Source of the DNA: Hemicentrotus pulcherrimus
Lineage: Eukaryota > Echinodermata > Echinoidea > Camarodonta > Strongylocentrotidae
Length of the DNA stretch: 64,000 nucleotides
Assembly: GCA_003118195.1 (NCBI GenBank)
Contig: BEXV01000551.1
Span: 135,150-199,149 of the forward strand
Reading direction: 5' to 3'
In this document: in pieces, positions 1-12,849 of the stretch
How the letters are laid out: the number at the start of each line of letters is the position of its first letter
Numbering within the stretch: the first letter of the stretch is position 1
Program-made: the position numbers and the translations under genes
Notes under the pieces: generated by a model
Databases searched by the model: none
What the model was told of the DNA's origin: nothing
The model's input: only the letters and a program-made list of their open reading frames with translations

Positions 1-344
1 CGTGAATTTTAAAGGGTCAATTTTCTTTCTCGATTGGTGTGAAACTGTTCATGTAATTAGCATAATCTCCCAACAGCAAATAAAAGTTGAAGAAACTTGC
101 TGTGTTTTCATTTGTTCTTGTTTCCTCTCTTTTTTTAATTGCCATGTCAGCTTTTTATTTGGCCTTTGAATATGGATTGCAGCATGGGAAGTTTAAATAA
201 TGAGGGCAATCTCTAAACAACATTTCTTCTTGATTTTTATTGAAGTGAGGATTTATGGTGTTTTATTATTATTTTTTTACAACCACACCTTTCCCCACCC
301 TCTGCTCTCCAACCTTTCTTCCATATATTCCTCAATACCCTACT

Positions 345-885
345 TGAAATATACTACCCCTTTCTTTCCATATACCCCACCCCCTTATAACATCTCATTA
401 TACCACCCCTTATGCCAAAAAAACATATGCCAACCCAATACCCCACCCTCTTAACTACCCCTTTCCTCTCATATATACCCCATTACCCCCACCCCATTAT
501 CATACCTATCCCCTCTCTGATAAACCCATCCTGTATGCCATCCCTTATACCACTCCTTATACCACCCCTATACCACCCCTATACCACCTCCTTATACCAC
601 CCTCCTATACCATCCCCTTATACCATCCTCCTATACCAATCACTTATACTACCCTTGTTTGTTATGTATATACCGCGTCCCCATCATACTATCCCATTTC
701 TTACCACCTTCCTATACCATACCCTTAACACGCCCTTACACCTCTCCCATAAATCACCCCTCCTTATATCACACCTTTAAACCAACCCATTATACCTCTC
801 CAATACGCCTCCCCTCCGTGCATACCCTTATGCCACGCCCTTATACCACACCCTTAAACCAACCAATTATATTACCCCTTTCCTT
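345..885 (+). repeat. Degenerate pyrimidine-rich tandem array before exon 1
   Basis: Imperfect repeats of about 10-12 bp built on ttataccacccc run up to the acceptor of exon 1. They create spurious Pro/Tyr/Leu-rich reading frames. The array supplies the pyrimidine-rich surroundings of that acceptor. Positions 1-344 show nothing else. Confidence 0.85.
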
Positions 886-893
886 GCAAGCAG

Positions 894-1007
894 CCCGCAT
901 ATACCATACAGCCAACTATGAATCCAGGCAGCGCCGGTGGGGCTCGGAAGTGCGGCGAAAGCCAAACTTGCCCATGCCCTCGACACCTCAGAGTTCTGGT
1001 ACAGAAG
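894..1007 (+). CDS. Exon 1 (window numbering), tyrosine module
   Basis: A 114-bp exon, phase 1 to 1, after acceptor ...ccttgcaagcag and before donor gtagag. It encodes about 38 residues beginning RIYHTANYESRQRR, followed by a Lys/Pro stretch and ending SSGTEG. Two tyrosines sit in the same position as the YGVVN/YGTVD tyrosine of later modules. A second in-phase donor (gtacag) lies 9 bp earlier at 999, which would drop three residues; I prefer the later one because many sister exons also end in Glu-Gly. It is the first exon I can see; what precedes it is outside the window. Confidence 0.72.
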
Positions 1008-3561
1008 GTAGAGATTCTGTTGAAAGATTATTTCAATGTCTTTTGTCTGCTTGTGCACTCCCTGTATGTAGTGCCCTCTGTGCATTGTGTTACTAATACT
1101 CATCCTGTCTTTATTATTCTGTCCTCTCTATACTGTAAAAGTGAGATTTGGGGGTAACATTAATGTCGAGTACTGATCACTTGCATATAGGTGAGAGAAA
1201 ATAAAATAAATGATGCAGTGAGCTTTCATTTTGTTCCTTTGTCAAAGAACATCATGTCAACCAATATAGGAGCATAACACTTGATGCATTTGTAGCTATT
1301 GTTCACATACTAAACAAAGTAAACACCCATAAAAGGCTTTGTTGCATCAAAGATCCTCTGTCTAAAAAAGAACACATTTTTTGTTCCCTTGAAAATTGTT
1401 TCTCATTAAAACCTATACTAAAGAAACCTGTACATGGAGACTACATGCTGATACAGACTACTTGAGTGATCCTTATATACAGGTTTTTTAACTGTAATTG
1501 GCTAACCGAATTGTCTGTGCATAATGATTAAGTATGTTGGTAGGTCTGTCAGTCATGTTTGAAATTCAATAATAGAAGTTGACAGAAGAGCAATTTTCAC
1601 ACGTCACGCGTACAATCCCCCAAATATTACTTTTACAGTATATATTATTTGTTTTCTTCACATTCTTATACATTATATAGTAAAGCAAAACAACGATGTA
1701 GAGATTGTGATGTGTCTTTGTGTTTGCACCGTACATTAATATAACCAATTGTGCATTATGGTTCTGTATGTCTGTCTGTCCGACTCTTTGTGTATGTCAC
1801 CCTGTTATGGAGTTTTGGTCTTTGTGGATCTTTGTTTTCCATTTTTTTTTTTCAATTTTGACTTTCCTCATTATTTTCTAAAATGTATCTGTATATCTTT
1901 ATGTTTTGTTTATTTATGCTAATTTCCAGGGGTGATTTTCAGAAAATGGAAATAGTGTATTTTAAAACTTTTTTATTTGTTAAATGTTTTACTATGACTG
2001 GAGGGTAAGAATAACATTTAGGAAAAAAGATGAAAGGAAGATTAAAACAAGAAAGGAAAAAAATCACCAACTCCAATTCCAACGCGTTCAAAGACACATG
2101 CATGCTGAAGCCCGATATCAATCAGGTGTGCTAGCTGTGATATTCATGTATTTGAAATAGCATTCCTAGTTTCCTTGTGGACAAAACTCTGACATCATGT
2201 TGTCTGCATATTCCTGTTCTATGCATGCCCTGGGAGTACATCCATAAAATCAATTTAAAAATAAAAAAAATATTTAGTCGATTAATTTATTTACATATTT
2301 TTTAAAATTATATATTTCTTCATTTATATATTCATCTATTTGTCTATATATCTATCTATTTTCTTAATGATAAAAAAAAAAATCAATACAATTATTTAAA
2401 TGTACTGTTATTCTGTTTTTTAGATAATTTCTTCAGCTGCCCTTTATATTTTGTACAATATTCTACATTTGCATTGTTGGTCATTGCATATGTGTGTGTC
2501 TTCACTTGTATCTGTCGGGTTTGTTGTACTGTTATATGTATAAACAGGGTGTAGAAATATATATGGTGTGTTCATTTATTCTCAGTACATGCAGCATTAC
2601 ATACAGCATTCCTTCCGCACAGACCCTCTTGGATCTACCTGTAATACATTTACTCCGCAATACAAATTTTAGCACAATTATTATCGTTTTGTGTGATGTG
2701 CGTTCAGCCATTTTCAGCACTATTAGACCGTCACAAAGGCAGATACCTAGTGAATTACTTGAATCAGTATGTGCTTTCCTGCCTTATAGTAAAACAAAAA
2801 AATCATATTATACCGGAGCTTGGGGAGAAGGTCATCACACTTGTCCCATGTGTCTAATGGAGTTTTATCAGTGCACCTGAAAACTTTTGTATTTTACTCT
2901 ATATGGGTGTTTTTTCTCCTTCATATCCGACCATGGCTTTGGTTTTTATTGTGGTTTTAGAATTATATGCTATGTTATCACCTCTATTTTGTCTTAAAAT
3001 TCTATGTATACATAGAGTGTGTATATGTTAAGATGTATTTAAGCTGAGTGATTTGTCCATTGTATACTACCACTTGTGAATACAATTCATTCCTTTTTCA
3101 TTGGCTTTTCAAAGATCTGCCTCGGTGCCTTAGAACAATGACTAACATTTCTGTAGTAAAAAAACAATTTTTCTCTTTGTTTCTCTCGTTCTCTCCTTCC
3201 ATCCTTTTTCTGGCTTTTCGTCTTAACATTTTCTACCTCCCATACTGTCCTAACCACCCTTTCCATCACAAATCGTCATTTCCTTCAACTCTTCTTTCCT
3301 TTCTCTTTCATTCACTCTCTTCTTTACTCTTATTTAAACTGGTCCTTTCCTCTACTTTTCTATCATTCAATCATTTCTTATGTGTTTCTCTAACACCTCC
3401 TTTTCACTGTCTTCTTTCTCCTTCTTTCTTTTCTCCTTCTTTCTATTCTCTTCCCTCCCATCTTTCCTCCTCCCCCCTGCTTCGCATTTCGCATAACGCT
3501 TCATCCACAACTACCATGAACATCTGGACAAAAACAAAAAAATGAACATTTTTTGCCGTAG
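1008..3561 (+). other. Intron 1
   Basis: No supported exon. Contains a fragment of the ACAGTCAAACCTG foldback family (about 1356-1450) and a CT-rich tract at 3160-3480 that ends near exon 2. Confidence 0.6.
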
Positions 3562-3639
3562 CGCACTATATACATGCGGAGAGGAGAGGCTCAGAACCAG
3601 TACGGCCATCGGTGGCGCTGTCGGCCCGGCCACATCAAG
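3562..3639 (+). CDS. Exon 2, tyrosine module
   Basis: A 78-bp exon, phase 1 to 1, acceptor ttttttgccgtag, donor gtttgt. Read in the array phase it gives HYIHAERRGSEPVRPS and ends RPHQ, matching the pattern x-Y-x-x-[V/A]-[D/E]-[K/R] of the other modules. A longer reading frame through the same DNA starts at an ATG at 3574 but is out of phase with the array and runs into intron, so I do not use it. Confidence 0.68.
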
Positions 3640-5105
3640 GTTTGTTCAAATGCATGCTTGCTAAATTGCTTTTTCCCTGAGTTTCTTCATCTTGGATTGC
3701 TAACGTGTTTTCATTTGAACTCCATTTCCTCATTTCTTTCCCATTTTCATTTTAACCTTGTTTCATTTAGTTTTCTTAGATTTTCTGTGTGCTTGTAATC
3801 CCGCTTTCTGCTCTTTTTGTTTTTGAAAGTTTTCTTTTGTTTCATGTTTGGAGCCAGAAAGGCATTAATTCATTTACTTTAACCCAATGACTACTGAGAC
3901 TGCTTGTTTCCAGGGGGCAATTGGTTGATAACAGAGTAGTGCCCTTCTGGCTCTGTACAGATAGTTCTTTCATCTCTTCCCAGATCTCCAGAGACTGTTT
4001 ACTATTCTCCCTTTTTGTTTTATCAGTTATCATTCTTAACAAGTTTTCTAAATTTTTTTGTATGAGTAAAGATCTTAACTCCCTCCAGTTGTTTACTCAA
4101 ATTTGCATCAGAGTTTTAAAAATTATTTTCCCTTTTTGTTTGAGCAGTTATCATTTTCTTTACTTTTCTGTATGAGAAGGCCCTTAGCAAAGATGCCAAC
4201 CAGTTTGATTAAATGGTATTAAGAACGATTATAAGAGTGTAATACGATCTTTAAATCTTAAAATACCATTTTTCATCTTTTTTTCCAAAAAACAAAAAAA
4301 CAAAACCCCATTAAAACAGTGGAGTTGCATAGAGACATGTCCAAGAAAACCCCCGCAACCCCAATAAAAACATTGTGTTACAATTTCCTCATTACATTTT
4401 AATGAAAGAGCAAACATTTTTTCTTAAATTTTACTGGCCCGGGGCTGGCAGGCCAGTGGTAGTTTCAAGTTTTTTTGTGAAAATCTGATTTTTCTCTCCA
4501 AAATCTGATTGTTTAGGATAGTCTGTTTTCTTGTGTCAAGAGGTTGGCATCTCTGCCTTAGTGTCCATTGTTTATCAATTTCTCATCCATTTTTTCTGCT
4601 GAACCTGAATGTTGGTGTTTATTTTCTTTCTCTTTGTTTCATCAGTTATAGTGTACCATAGCAACCAAGTTTTCTTTATTTTTCTGTATACCAGCAAGTC
4701 TTAACTCCCTTCACCTTTCAATTATTTATTCCTCTATTTGCAAAACCTGAATGTCTCTTTTAATTTTCTCCATCTTTGTTGTATCAGTTATCATTGCTAC
4801 CAAGATTTGTTTTACTTTTTTTTCCTGTATGATTACAAACCTAACCTGCCTTAAATTTTGTTAGTATTCATTTCTTTCTTTGCTGAAGCAGAGTAAGTTT
4901 TCTATTTTATCCCTCTTTGTTTTATGAGTTATCAGTGCATACCAAGTTCCTTTATTTTTCTGCATGATTGCAAATCGTTCTGCCCTCTTTAGTTTTTCAT
5001 TGATGATTGATCTCTTTGCAAATTCAGTGCATTTTTAAAAAAAAATTCTTATCAGTTAACACTGTTTACTATAAACATTCCTTAATATTTTGATTTCAAT
5101 TACAG
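3640..5105 (+). other. Intron 2
   Basis: Four or five degenerate copies of a unit containing 'ccctctttgtt-tatcagttatcat-ttctgtatga' recur between about 4010 and 5060 (for example 4010, 4130, 4630, 4780, 4910), roughly every 120-200 bp. No exon seen. Confidence 0.5.
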
Positions 5106-5138
5106 ACCCGAATCATTTTATCTGCCGAGACCCAACAG
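5106..5138 (+). CDS. Exon 3, possible 33-bp microexon
   Basis: A 33-bp stretch between a good acceptor (gatttcaattacag) and a donor gtgtta, phase 1 to 1, encoding PNHFICRDPT between two split codons. Length and phase fit the array, but it lacks the tyrosine and is short enough to arise by chance. It may be an exon or a coincidence. Confidence 0.35.
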
Positions 5139-6319
5139 GTGTTATTCATATCAGTCCTCTAAAACAGTTTAAACCCTTCTCGCTCTCAACATACTGATTA
5201 TACATGTACTTCCTTTTGTTTATGAAACATTTTCCTATGGAAATGCCCAGTCTCTCTTGAATAGTGGTCTTATTTGTATTGTTTTGTTTCATCCATTTTC
5301 TTAAATGTTGTGTTATATGGTTTATGTTCTTAACACATTTGTTAAGTACTTTGTTTTCTCAAGATGTCGGTCTCTTTCCCAGGGTTCTTCACATAATGAT
5401 TCATTTTGGGGGGTCTTCACATTGTTATACAAGTAGATTTTTATTAACCAGATGAAAAACTACCACCTATTTTACCAAAATTAAGTTTATTAACGCCCTC
5501 TCTTTTTCTGTAATAAAGCTTAATTTTGAATATTTGTTGCAGATGTTAATTTATACATTTCATCAATGTTCTGTATTATAAGTAGACCTAGACCATAATT
5601 CCAACAGTATAGTATACAGAGAAAACTTTTGTGGATTGAGTTGTGCTATACACGTATGTACATGAATATATTACTTACATTATCATTATATTTCATTTTG
5701 TAACTGTAAACAAGTAATGTACTGAGTGATTACTCAAATTAAAAATGCAGTTTATGCTTACCGTATTCCTTTTAATACATGTACATGTACATATACAATA
5801 ACAAAAAAGAGGAAATAGAGATAAAAGTAGGCCAGAAATTTGCAGATCAGAGGATCCTGTGTAAAATGTTTGGTTTGCTAACTTGTTAATGGGGAAATCT
5901 ATGACAAACATTTTTTTTCCAAGGTGCATATATCAACTATAAATTTGTGTCCCTTTGAAGGCAAACCAGCCCTGTGAAATCTTTGCACTCCCCACCTCAT
6001 TTCTAAAGTGATGATGCTGTATTTTTTCCTATCAAATTAAAGTTCAACTTTATGAAAGGACATTTACCCAAGGCCCTTTTATATTTTCGCCTTTATCTTT
6101 TCCTGGAATTGCATGTTTTACTTTTCAAGTTAGAGCCCTATTAAAACGATCCTGACCCATAATTATGTTTGCAATAATGATCTTTCCGGAATTATTCCTA
6201 AGCATTTTCAGGTCTCTTCACTCCATGTAAAGGGGGATAATGTCCTGTTTCAATTTTTTTCTTCTGAAATGATAATTATTTGATTATTTCATTACATCTC
6301 TCCTTCATGCTCTGATCAG

Positions 6320-6943
6320 ACTCCTACTGTCATAGTCCTTCTAAACTTAAAGTTAAAACAAAATGTATAATTATTGAGCCTTTTGATTTCTACTAAAATA
6401 ACAATTAAACGAAATATCTAGCTTAGGGCCCCTTAAAAGCAAAGCCAGTCCTTTTATGTCATTGATAAATCATTGATTCTTTTCCCTGTATCTCGCCTTC
6501 ATGCTTCGATCAGACTCCTTCCATCGTACGTCCTACCAAACCAAAAGTCAAACCTAATTTGTATTTTTTAACTTTTTGCCTTTCACTATTTTTTTTTTCC
6601 TCTAACCAGTTCTTCTCTCCTTTAAAAGGACTCTAGCCCTTCGTAAATTCTGCATTGCTGTACATTTTTTCTGATATCATAATTCTTTGATTCTTTCCCT
6701 TCATCTCTCCTTCATGCTTCGACCAGACTCCTTCCAACCTAGTAGTCCTACTAAACCAAAAGTTTAACCTAATATGTATTTGTGTACATGTTGCCTTTCA
6801 CTGAAATCACTTTTATCTCTAACCAATTTATGGCTACTTTGAAAGGACTACATCCCTTTGCAAATTCTGCATTGCTGAACATTTTTCTGAAATCATAATT
6901 CTTTGATTCTTTCCCTTCATTTTTTCCTTCATGCTTTGACCAG
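6320..6943 (+). pseudogene. Three tandem partial copies of the exon 4 acceptor and 5' half
   Basis: Copies of the segment 'cttcatgctt-cgaccag-actcctt...' recur with exon-like starts at 6320, 6514 and 6727, before the intact copy at 6944 (spacing 194, 213 and 217 bp). Each keeps an AG acceptor and the first 30-45 bases of the exon (Asp-Ser-Phe/Tyr, then Lys-rich), but runs into a stop (for example taa just after the Lys-Val codons in the third copy) and has no donor. The unit therefore spans an intron-exon junction. Confidence 0.7.
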
Positions 6944-7033
6944 ACTCCTTCCAACCTAGTAGCCCTACTAAACCAAAAGTCAAACCTAAACCACCAATCA
7001 GGAGCAGCAGTAAAAAACAAGAGTATTCAGCAG
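6944..7033 (+). CDS. Exon 4, basic/proline-rich module ending in a tyrosine
   Basis: A 90-bp exon, phase 1 to 1, acceptor tttgaccag, donor gtttgt. It encodes DSFQPSSPTKPKVKPKPP followed by a Ser/Lys stretch and KKQEYSAG at the end. The KPKVKPKPP part is a plausible SH3-type ligand. Three truncated copies of its acceptor and first half lie directly upstream (see 6320-6943); only this fourth copy carries the full exon and a donor. Confidence 0.72.
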
Positions 7034-8751
7034 GTTTGTTATTGGGGTATTTAATCTTGCAGTGATCTGAGTTCTCTGCAAAAGGCGTTCGGCAATTTAA
7101 TATTCATTTGCACCGTCTTGGCCCAAGTATTTGCAGTCGATTTCATTATTTTTGTCTCAAAGAGTGTGCAGTGTTTTGATTTAATTTTTCTTTCTTCTGG
7201 AAGTCATTTTGCAGTCATTTTTCTTTCCATGTGGTCATTTGAATTTGAGTTATTCTGGTGAAGCTGTCTTTTCCTTTTTTTTTTAAGTCCTTGCTAATTG
7301 GTTTCTTTTCAATTTGGCGGTGCACAAGCTTTTAATTTCCCTTTTTTGTCTTCACATAATTTTGACGTCCTTGGATACAATACCTACATTTAATTTTTCA
7401 AACCATTTATAAACTTTACCGACATATTAGTAAAGAAATTATATTTTAATCCAACAGACATCTTTAGATTCAAAATTGATATCTGCCAAGCTTTCCTAAA
7501 TTGGTTGTTAAATGCTCTATAGAAATGTTAATGTAATAGAATTATGATGATTTGGGATGATAAATCTTCAGAACTAATCCTTTTTTAAATGTGTTTTGGT
7601 TTGTAATCACAAATTAATCAAGCGATCAATTCTTGAGATTTTACACCACGATGAGTCGGGGAATCCAGGGAAAAAAAAACAAAGGAGTTGCAGATTTGAT
7701 GTTGCTCATATGATTTAGATTATTATTATAAACTGTCTCTTATTGTCTTCTCTTGTGGCTCGGACAAGACTTCACACTAACTGTTTTGTAAGGGGATCCA
7801 AATTGAACCTCTTTACAGTCTATACGCATGAGCCCTATCTTAAAACTTCAACATTTTGGCAAATCCAGACTTAGATTTTGGGCACCCATGTTTCCCAGGC
7901 CCCTGTTAATGTCGAGCCCTGATGAAGTTTTATTTATATGATTGGCACCTACATCTTACGTACTATTGCACAATAATCAAGAACCATACTTTTTATTTCT
8001 GTAAAAATATATTTCCAAGTGACTCAGACATTAAGTCACATTTATATGATTGGCACCTACATATTATTGCACAATAATCATGAACCATACATTTAATTTC
8101 TGTAAGAATATATGTTCAAGTGATTCCGTATTTGTTTCATGTTTATGCTATACCGGTAAACACTTTTTGGAGTATTATTTTGGTATCATTTGCTTCCCCA
8201 TCAATGTTCTCTTTATATGCCAGACAGTACAAAATGCTTCCCTCTTTCATTCTATCTAGTTCTCCTCTCCTGTGATATTGTGGATTTTCCATCTTTCATT
8301 TCTATTTGAATCTTTAGACAGCCAGTAGGCTGTTAACTCACACGTATATGAGTTACCACTCTTCTGGTTCCAAACGGATGATATCTATTAAGGCAGTGTT
8401 TGAGCTGTGTGTTTTTTGATTTTGTAATGCACTTGTTGCTTTTAATCGAAGTCGCACTCGATGGCACTCTATTGGAAGCTTTCTGTTCTTTTCTCATTGT
8501 ACTTGATTAAGCCTCAGTGTTTCTCTGCAGTGCTGTTTGGAAGCAGTAACAGATTTGTGATACATCTATTTTTGTTTGCATAGCTTTATTTCCCTTAAAA
8601 TTCTCTTCAAGTTTTATTTACAATCTTATTGAAAAAACAGGGGGTGGGGAATTCATTTCCGATGGTGCTAGGTGTACAGGCTATTAGTATCTAAATGTAA
8701 TTAAAAAGAAAGAAAAAGTGACTAGTGTGCTGGTATTCAATATACATGTAC

Positions 8752-8914
8752 ATGTGCAATGGCTCATTGGTAGAGAGCAGTGGTCTCGTAAACCGAAGGT
8801 CCCGGTTCAAAACTAATTCAATGCGCTAGAGCCCTTTGGTAGGCTATTAATCCTCATTACCAAAACAAGTCCCTCGGAGAGGACCTAAAGCTGCTGGTCC
8901 CCTGGTTGCTTACT
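8752..8914 (+). mobile_element. tRNA-derived SINE
   Basis: An A-box-like ggctcattggtagag and a B-box-like ggtcccggttcaaaac are at tRNA spacing, followed by a body (aatgcgctagagccctttgg, ending ctggttgctta) shared with the copies at 43163 and 43311. Confidence 0.75.
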
Positions 8915-9177
8915 AATACAAGCATACACATGCTTTCTTATCACTCGAGTAAAACATACAAACAAACATGTAGCAGCTTTGTCCACAGCACTACAGCAAG
9001 ATACACAACTATATGAGCATCCAAAGAGCAAGTGTAATTACTATGCTCAGTGTGAAAAAAAAATGGTTTACTGCCCATTGCAAACATATGTATAGCTGAT
9101 ATTCACTCATTTTCTGGAATAAACTAGCTGTTTTTCTGTGATCCCAAGATGCTGCAAGTGGAAGTTAGGACTGAAAC

Positions 9178-9324
9178 TGGGACCTGTTTCACAAAATTGT
9201 CATCAGTGACAATTGACAGTTTTCGTAATAAGCTACTGAAATCCTTGCTTCTGATTGGTTATCAGCAGATTTTTCACAGATTTTTGGAATTTGTCATTGA
9301 AAAGGCTTTGTGAAACAGGCCCCA
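9178..9324. mobile_element. Foldback MITE, GGGCCCTGTTTCA family
   Basis: Left end tgggacctgtttcacaaaa, right end ttgtgaaacaggccccag; internal ctgattggttatcagcaga shared with the copy at 58328. Confidence 0.78.
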
Positions 9325-10070
9325 GGTGTAAGACATCAAATGGTGGCAGCGGTGGGATACAATCAGAGCCATTGACATGTGGATTTATCGGAAGACTTTT
9401 TTCATTTTTATTTTCATTTAGCATGCATTTGGAATTAGGTCAAATGAGTTTGAAGTATTCATTGGCCCTGAACCTTTATAAACCGTGAATAAATATTTCC
9501 TCTAAACAAGCAAAGACATTGTCCTTGAGAGGGCAAGATGTTGTGGCAGTCACAGCCTATTGAGAAACATAGATTTGACATGTGCATAAAGTGTGCTCGT
9601 AATGCAGTTCATGAAGCTCCAAATAATTCCCTCTCATACACAATCTTTGTGGGGTGAAATGTGAAGGCAGTTTCTGGGGTGACATGTGAAGGCAGTTTCT
9701 GGATTTGACATATGACTTCTGGTGATGCAACTAATGCAAATAATAATACTCTGCTAGCTATGGTTGCAGGTGATTGTAGTGCTTTAGATCCTTGTGCAGC
9801 AACATGTACAGGTGCAGGTGGTCTTCATTGGGTTTAAATGGCATCACTTGTGCTTTTTCCTATTAAAGTGCTTAAAGCTACCATATTTTGTTTACAGCAA
9901 AATTGTTGAGCTTATCATCTGTAACATCTGATCTGATCTACATGCAATCATTGGAGGAAGCTGACTGAAAACGTATATGTGTAGTGTCTGCTTGGGATGA
10001 GAAGGCATTAACTCATAGTCTGTAACATAGAGTTAACGCCCTTCTGACCCTCAAACAGATGATGTGTGGT

Positions 10071-10180
10071 ACAGTCAAACCTGTCTATAGAGGTCACTCA
10101 AGGGAAAGAGAAACAAGTGGCCACTGTAGACAGGTGACCTTAATAAAGACATGGCCACTATTAAAGACAGGTTTGACTGT
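10071..10180. mobile_element. Foldback MITE, ACAGTCAAACCTG family
   Basis: Begins acagtcaaacctgtctatag and ends gacaggtttgactgt, an inverted repeat enclosing gtggccactgtagacagg. Related copies at 17154 and 24976, and fragments near 1356 and 18293. Confidence 0.8.
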
Positions 10181-11294
10181 AGTTATATTCCATTCATGGT
10201 ACCACTGTACAAATCCACACACAGCAAGCATGTCAGATGGAAGTGGTGTATGTAGGTACATAATCTCGGGCTGTGGCAATTAGATTACATATTCCCCTAC
10301 AACAATTTAAAATTAAATCAACACATTCAAACATCAAGACGAAATTGTATTTTTTACCTTTGATTTGTGGTTGATTAGCTTGATCATTTAACAACGCGTC
10401 ATCTTTTGGAATAAACATATTCCAATCCAATAGTTTGCATATTCATAACAGTAGTCATTTGCATTAATAGATGCATAACATACCATAGCTTTTTGCATAA
10501 TTAATAGTACATAAGACTTGCAAATAATTCATGCAGGAGCTCACATGTACTTGCGGTCAATCGCTGTAGAAGCATATGCTCTTTCATCCTCTTGGAGTCT
10601 AGATATATTAGCTATCTTTGCTTTATTGTGGGCATGCAGATTTCACTGCTCCTAGCCTAATATGGAGTATAACATTCATTCAGCAGTTTGAAATGTGTTG
10701 TATGTCATCGTTATGAATATTTGTCTGTTGCATGGAAGCAGGAAATAATCGTTTTCCTAGTTTTCTATTGTAGACATTAGGTTGTTTACATGTATTCATA
10801 TACCTTAAGAGTGTATCTTAAGAGCAATTGAAGAAAACAATTCATAAAGCAAATTAACAAATTGAGTGAGAAGCCTTTATACTGCACTATCCATGATCGT
10901 TTTTCATTCAATGCACTTCAAATAGCCATTAATTCATTATATAAACACCAAAGCAAAAATGGAAAGAAGGAAAATGATGAATATAAAGTACAAATATTTG
11001 TTTGTTATTTTGTTATTTTTATAGAAAATTCATCATGATGCGATTTCCATGATAATTATTCAATTGATGCACTACAAAGTTTATTAAATCAGCAAAAAAT
11101 TAAAAAAGAAGATAAAATGTGTATTGAAATATCGAGCAGTTTCCATAATAATCGTTCAATTGATGCACTACAAAGTTGATAAAATAAATAAAAAACAAAC
11201 AGACAAAAGATGAATTGTGAATTGAAATAGCCAGCTTTTTTTCATTTTCCATGACAATCACTTTGATAATAATCATATTGTTCTTAAAACACAG

Positions 11295-11336
11295 GTGATA
11301 ATGCCTCTGCAAACACTACTGCCCAGGAGCCGGAGG
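11295..11336 (+). CDS. Exon 5, short module without tyrosine
   Basis: A 42-bp exon, phase 1 to 1, acceptor cttaaaacacag, donor gttagt, encoding DNASANTTAQEPEG. The ending Pro-Glu-Gly is shared with exons 6, 7, 8 and 14, which supports membership, although it lacks the central tyrosine. Confidence 0.62.
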
Positions 11337-11782
11337 GTTAGTTGAAAGTGTTTTTATGTTTTCATGTATATCTCTGTTAAGTGCAACTTCCTTAAACTTT
11401 TGTTGTGAGGTGCCTCGCATTCATGTATGACTAACACACTGGGTAATTTCAATCATGTGTTTCTATGCACACCAAGAAACATGTGTACGGAAGTCGCTTT
11501 GTATTAATGCTTATAGCCTGAATCAGGCAATCATGCAGGTAGACAATATATAAGAATCATTATAAAGAGTCTGCTGAATCCTGCTGATAATGAAAGTTAC
11601 ATATAACAATTCCTAGAAGACAAATTGTTGAAGTTTAATGCGAGTTGTACTTTAATACTTGATAAGAATGAGTATGGTCCATATATATTGCAGCCTCGTA
11701 CTCAGATATTTGGCTACATCACAGAGATGTATTACATAGATATGAAATGCAAGAATTCATTAATTGATTTTATTGCAAACAG

Positions 11783-11836
11783 AAATAGTGGCCTATGGCG
11801 AGTATAGTGGACCGACAACCAAGGCAAAACCAGAGG
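11783..11836 (+). CDS. Exon 6, tyrosine module (AYGEY type)
   Basis: A 54-bp exon, phase 1 to 1, acceptor ttattgcaaacag, donor gtatgt. It encodes EIVAYGEYSGPTTKAKPEG, the first residue being completed by the G from the previous exon. Two tyrosines spaced three apart. Flanking intron is shared with exon 7, showing a recent segmental duplication of about 430 bp. Confidence 0.85.
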
Positions 11837-12214
11837 GTATGTCTCTAAAATAACTGTAGCCATCATTTATATCTGAGAATTGAGGGAAGAAGCAAGATTT
11901 AAACTATTGTGAATTTGAAAATAAATAAGAGCTCATACTAACGGTACGCTTTTAACAGAATTACAAGTACTTGATCACGTTAAATAAATATAAACTAAAC
12001 CTCATTTTGTTTTATCTTATAACAAATAATAGTGTCCATATATTGTTTGACCAAGAAATATATATATAAATATAAATATGGCAGTCAATTTATATAACTT
12101 TATTGATAGCATGAATCAGACAAGCATATTCTAAAAAAAGATCTATGAATCTAAAAGAAAATCACCAAATCATTCAGATTGTGAAATGACATATAATAAT
12201 TTTATTGCAAACAG

Positions 12215-12268
12215 AAATTGCAGCTTATGGAGAGTATAGTGGACCAACAACCAAGGCTCAACCAGAGG
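12215..12268 (+). CDS. Exon 7, tyrosine module (AYGEY type)
   Basis: A 54-bp exon, phase 1 to 1, acceptor ttattgcaaacag, donor gtatgt, encoding EIAAYGEYSGPTTKAQPEG. It differs from exon 6 at two residues (Val to Ala, Lys to Gln). The intronic bases just outside both splice sites are also nearly identical to those of exon 6. Confidence 0.85.
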
Positions 12269-12849
12269 GTATGTCTCTGAAATAAACTGTAGCCATTATT
12301 GATCTCGGTTAATCAACGGAACAGGGACGATGAGAAATATTCTTCATTTTATTAGAAATCAGGAAAAATATAAGCATTTCCTTCAAAGAGATTTAAAATT
12401 AGAGGTACTCATTCAGGTTCAAAATAAATTAACTACTGTTAAATATCAATTTGTCTATTCTTATACCAAAAGTATGGTGCAATCTTTGAAGGCCTTTTAT
12501 GGTGTAGAATTGAGTTGACTGTGAGGCAAATACTGAAAATAGTACCACTTACTGATAGTGACTATTTACAGTAGCGCATCTTTTACATAGACGTGAAATG
12601 GAAGAATTCATAAGAAATAAAATTGAGTTCTGGTCGTAAGATTGCGCTGTGAAAGAAACTGTTTGAAAGCCGTACATACATTTTCTTGCAATATTTTGGA
12701 TATGAAGGCATCCAAAGAGCAATCAATTTCAATAAACGCTTTTTATCTTGACATTCTTCCAAACTGACATGAAAGGAACGGCAAATCTCACAAATAATTT
12801 TATCCTAATCAGAGCGTAACCTTCTTTTTAATTGATATATTGGACACAG

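Larger units (their letters stand above)
7034..11294 (+). other. Intron 4
   Basis: No supported exon in 4.3 kb. Holds a two-copy tandem duplication at 7936-8126 (unit about 108 bp, 'atgattggcacctacat'), a tRNA-derived SINE (8752-8914), a GGGCCC-type foldback (9178-9324) and an ACAGTCAAACCTG foldback (10071-10180). Confidence 0.6.

Noticed and set aside
8300..8400. Open stretch after ctttagacag
   Set aside because: Its sequence (gttaactcacacgtatatgag ... cttctggttcc) resembles dispersed segments at 3863 and 9995, so it is likely a repeat, and the end phase does not fit.
9777..9818. A 42-bp stretch in phase 1 to 1 between gttgcag and gtgcag
   Set aside because: Poor pyrimidine tract, weak donor and a Cys-rich peptide unlike the modules; could be chance.
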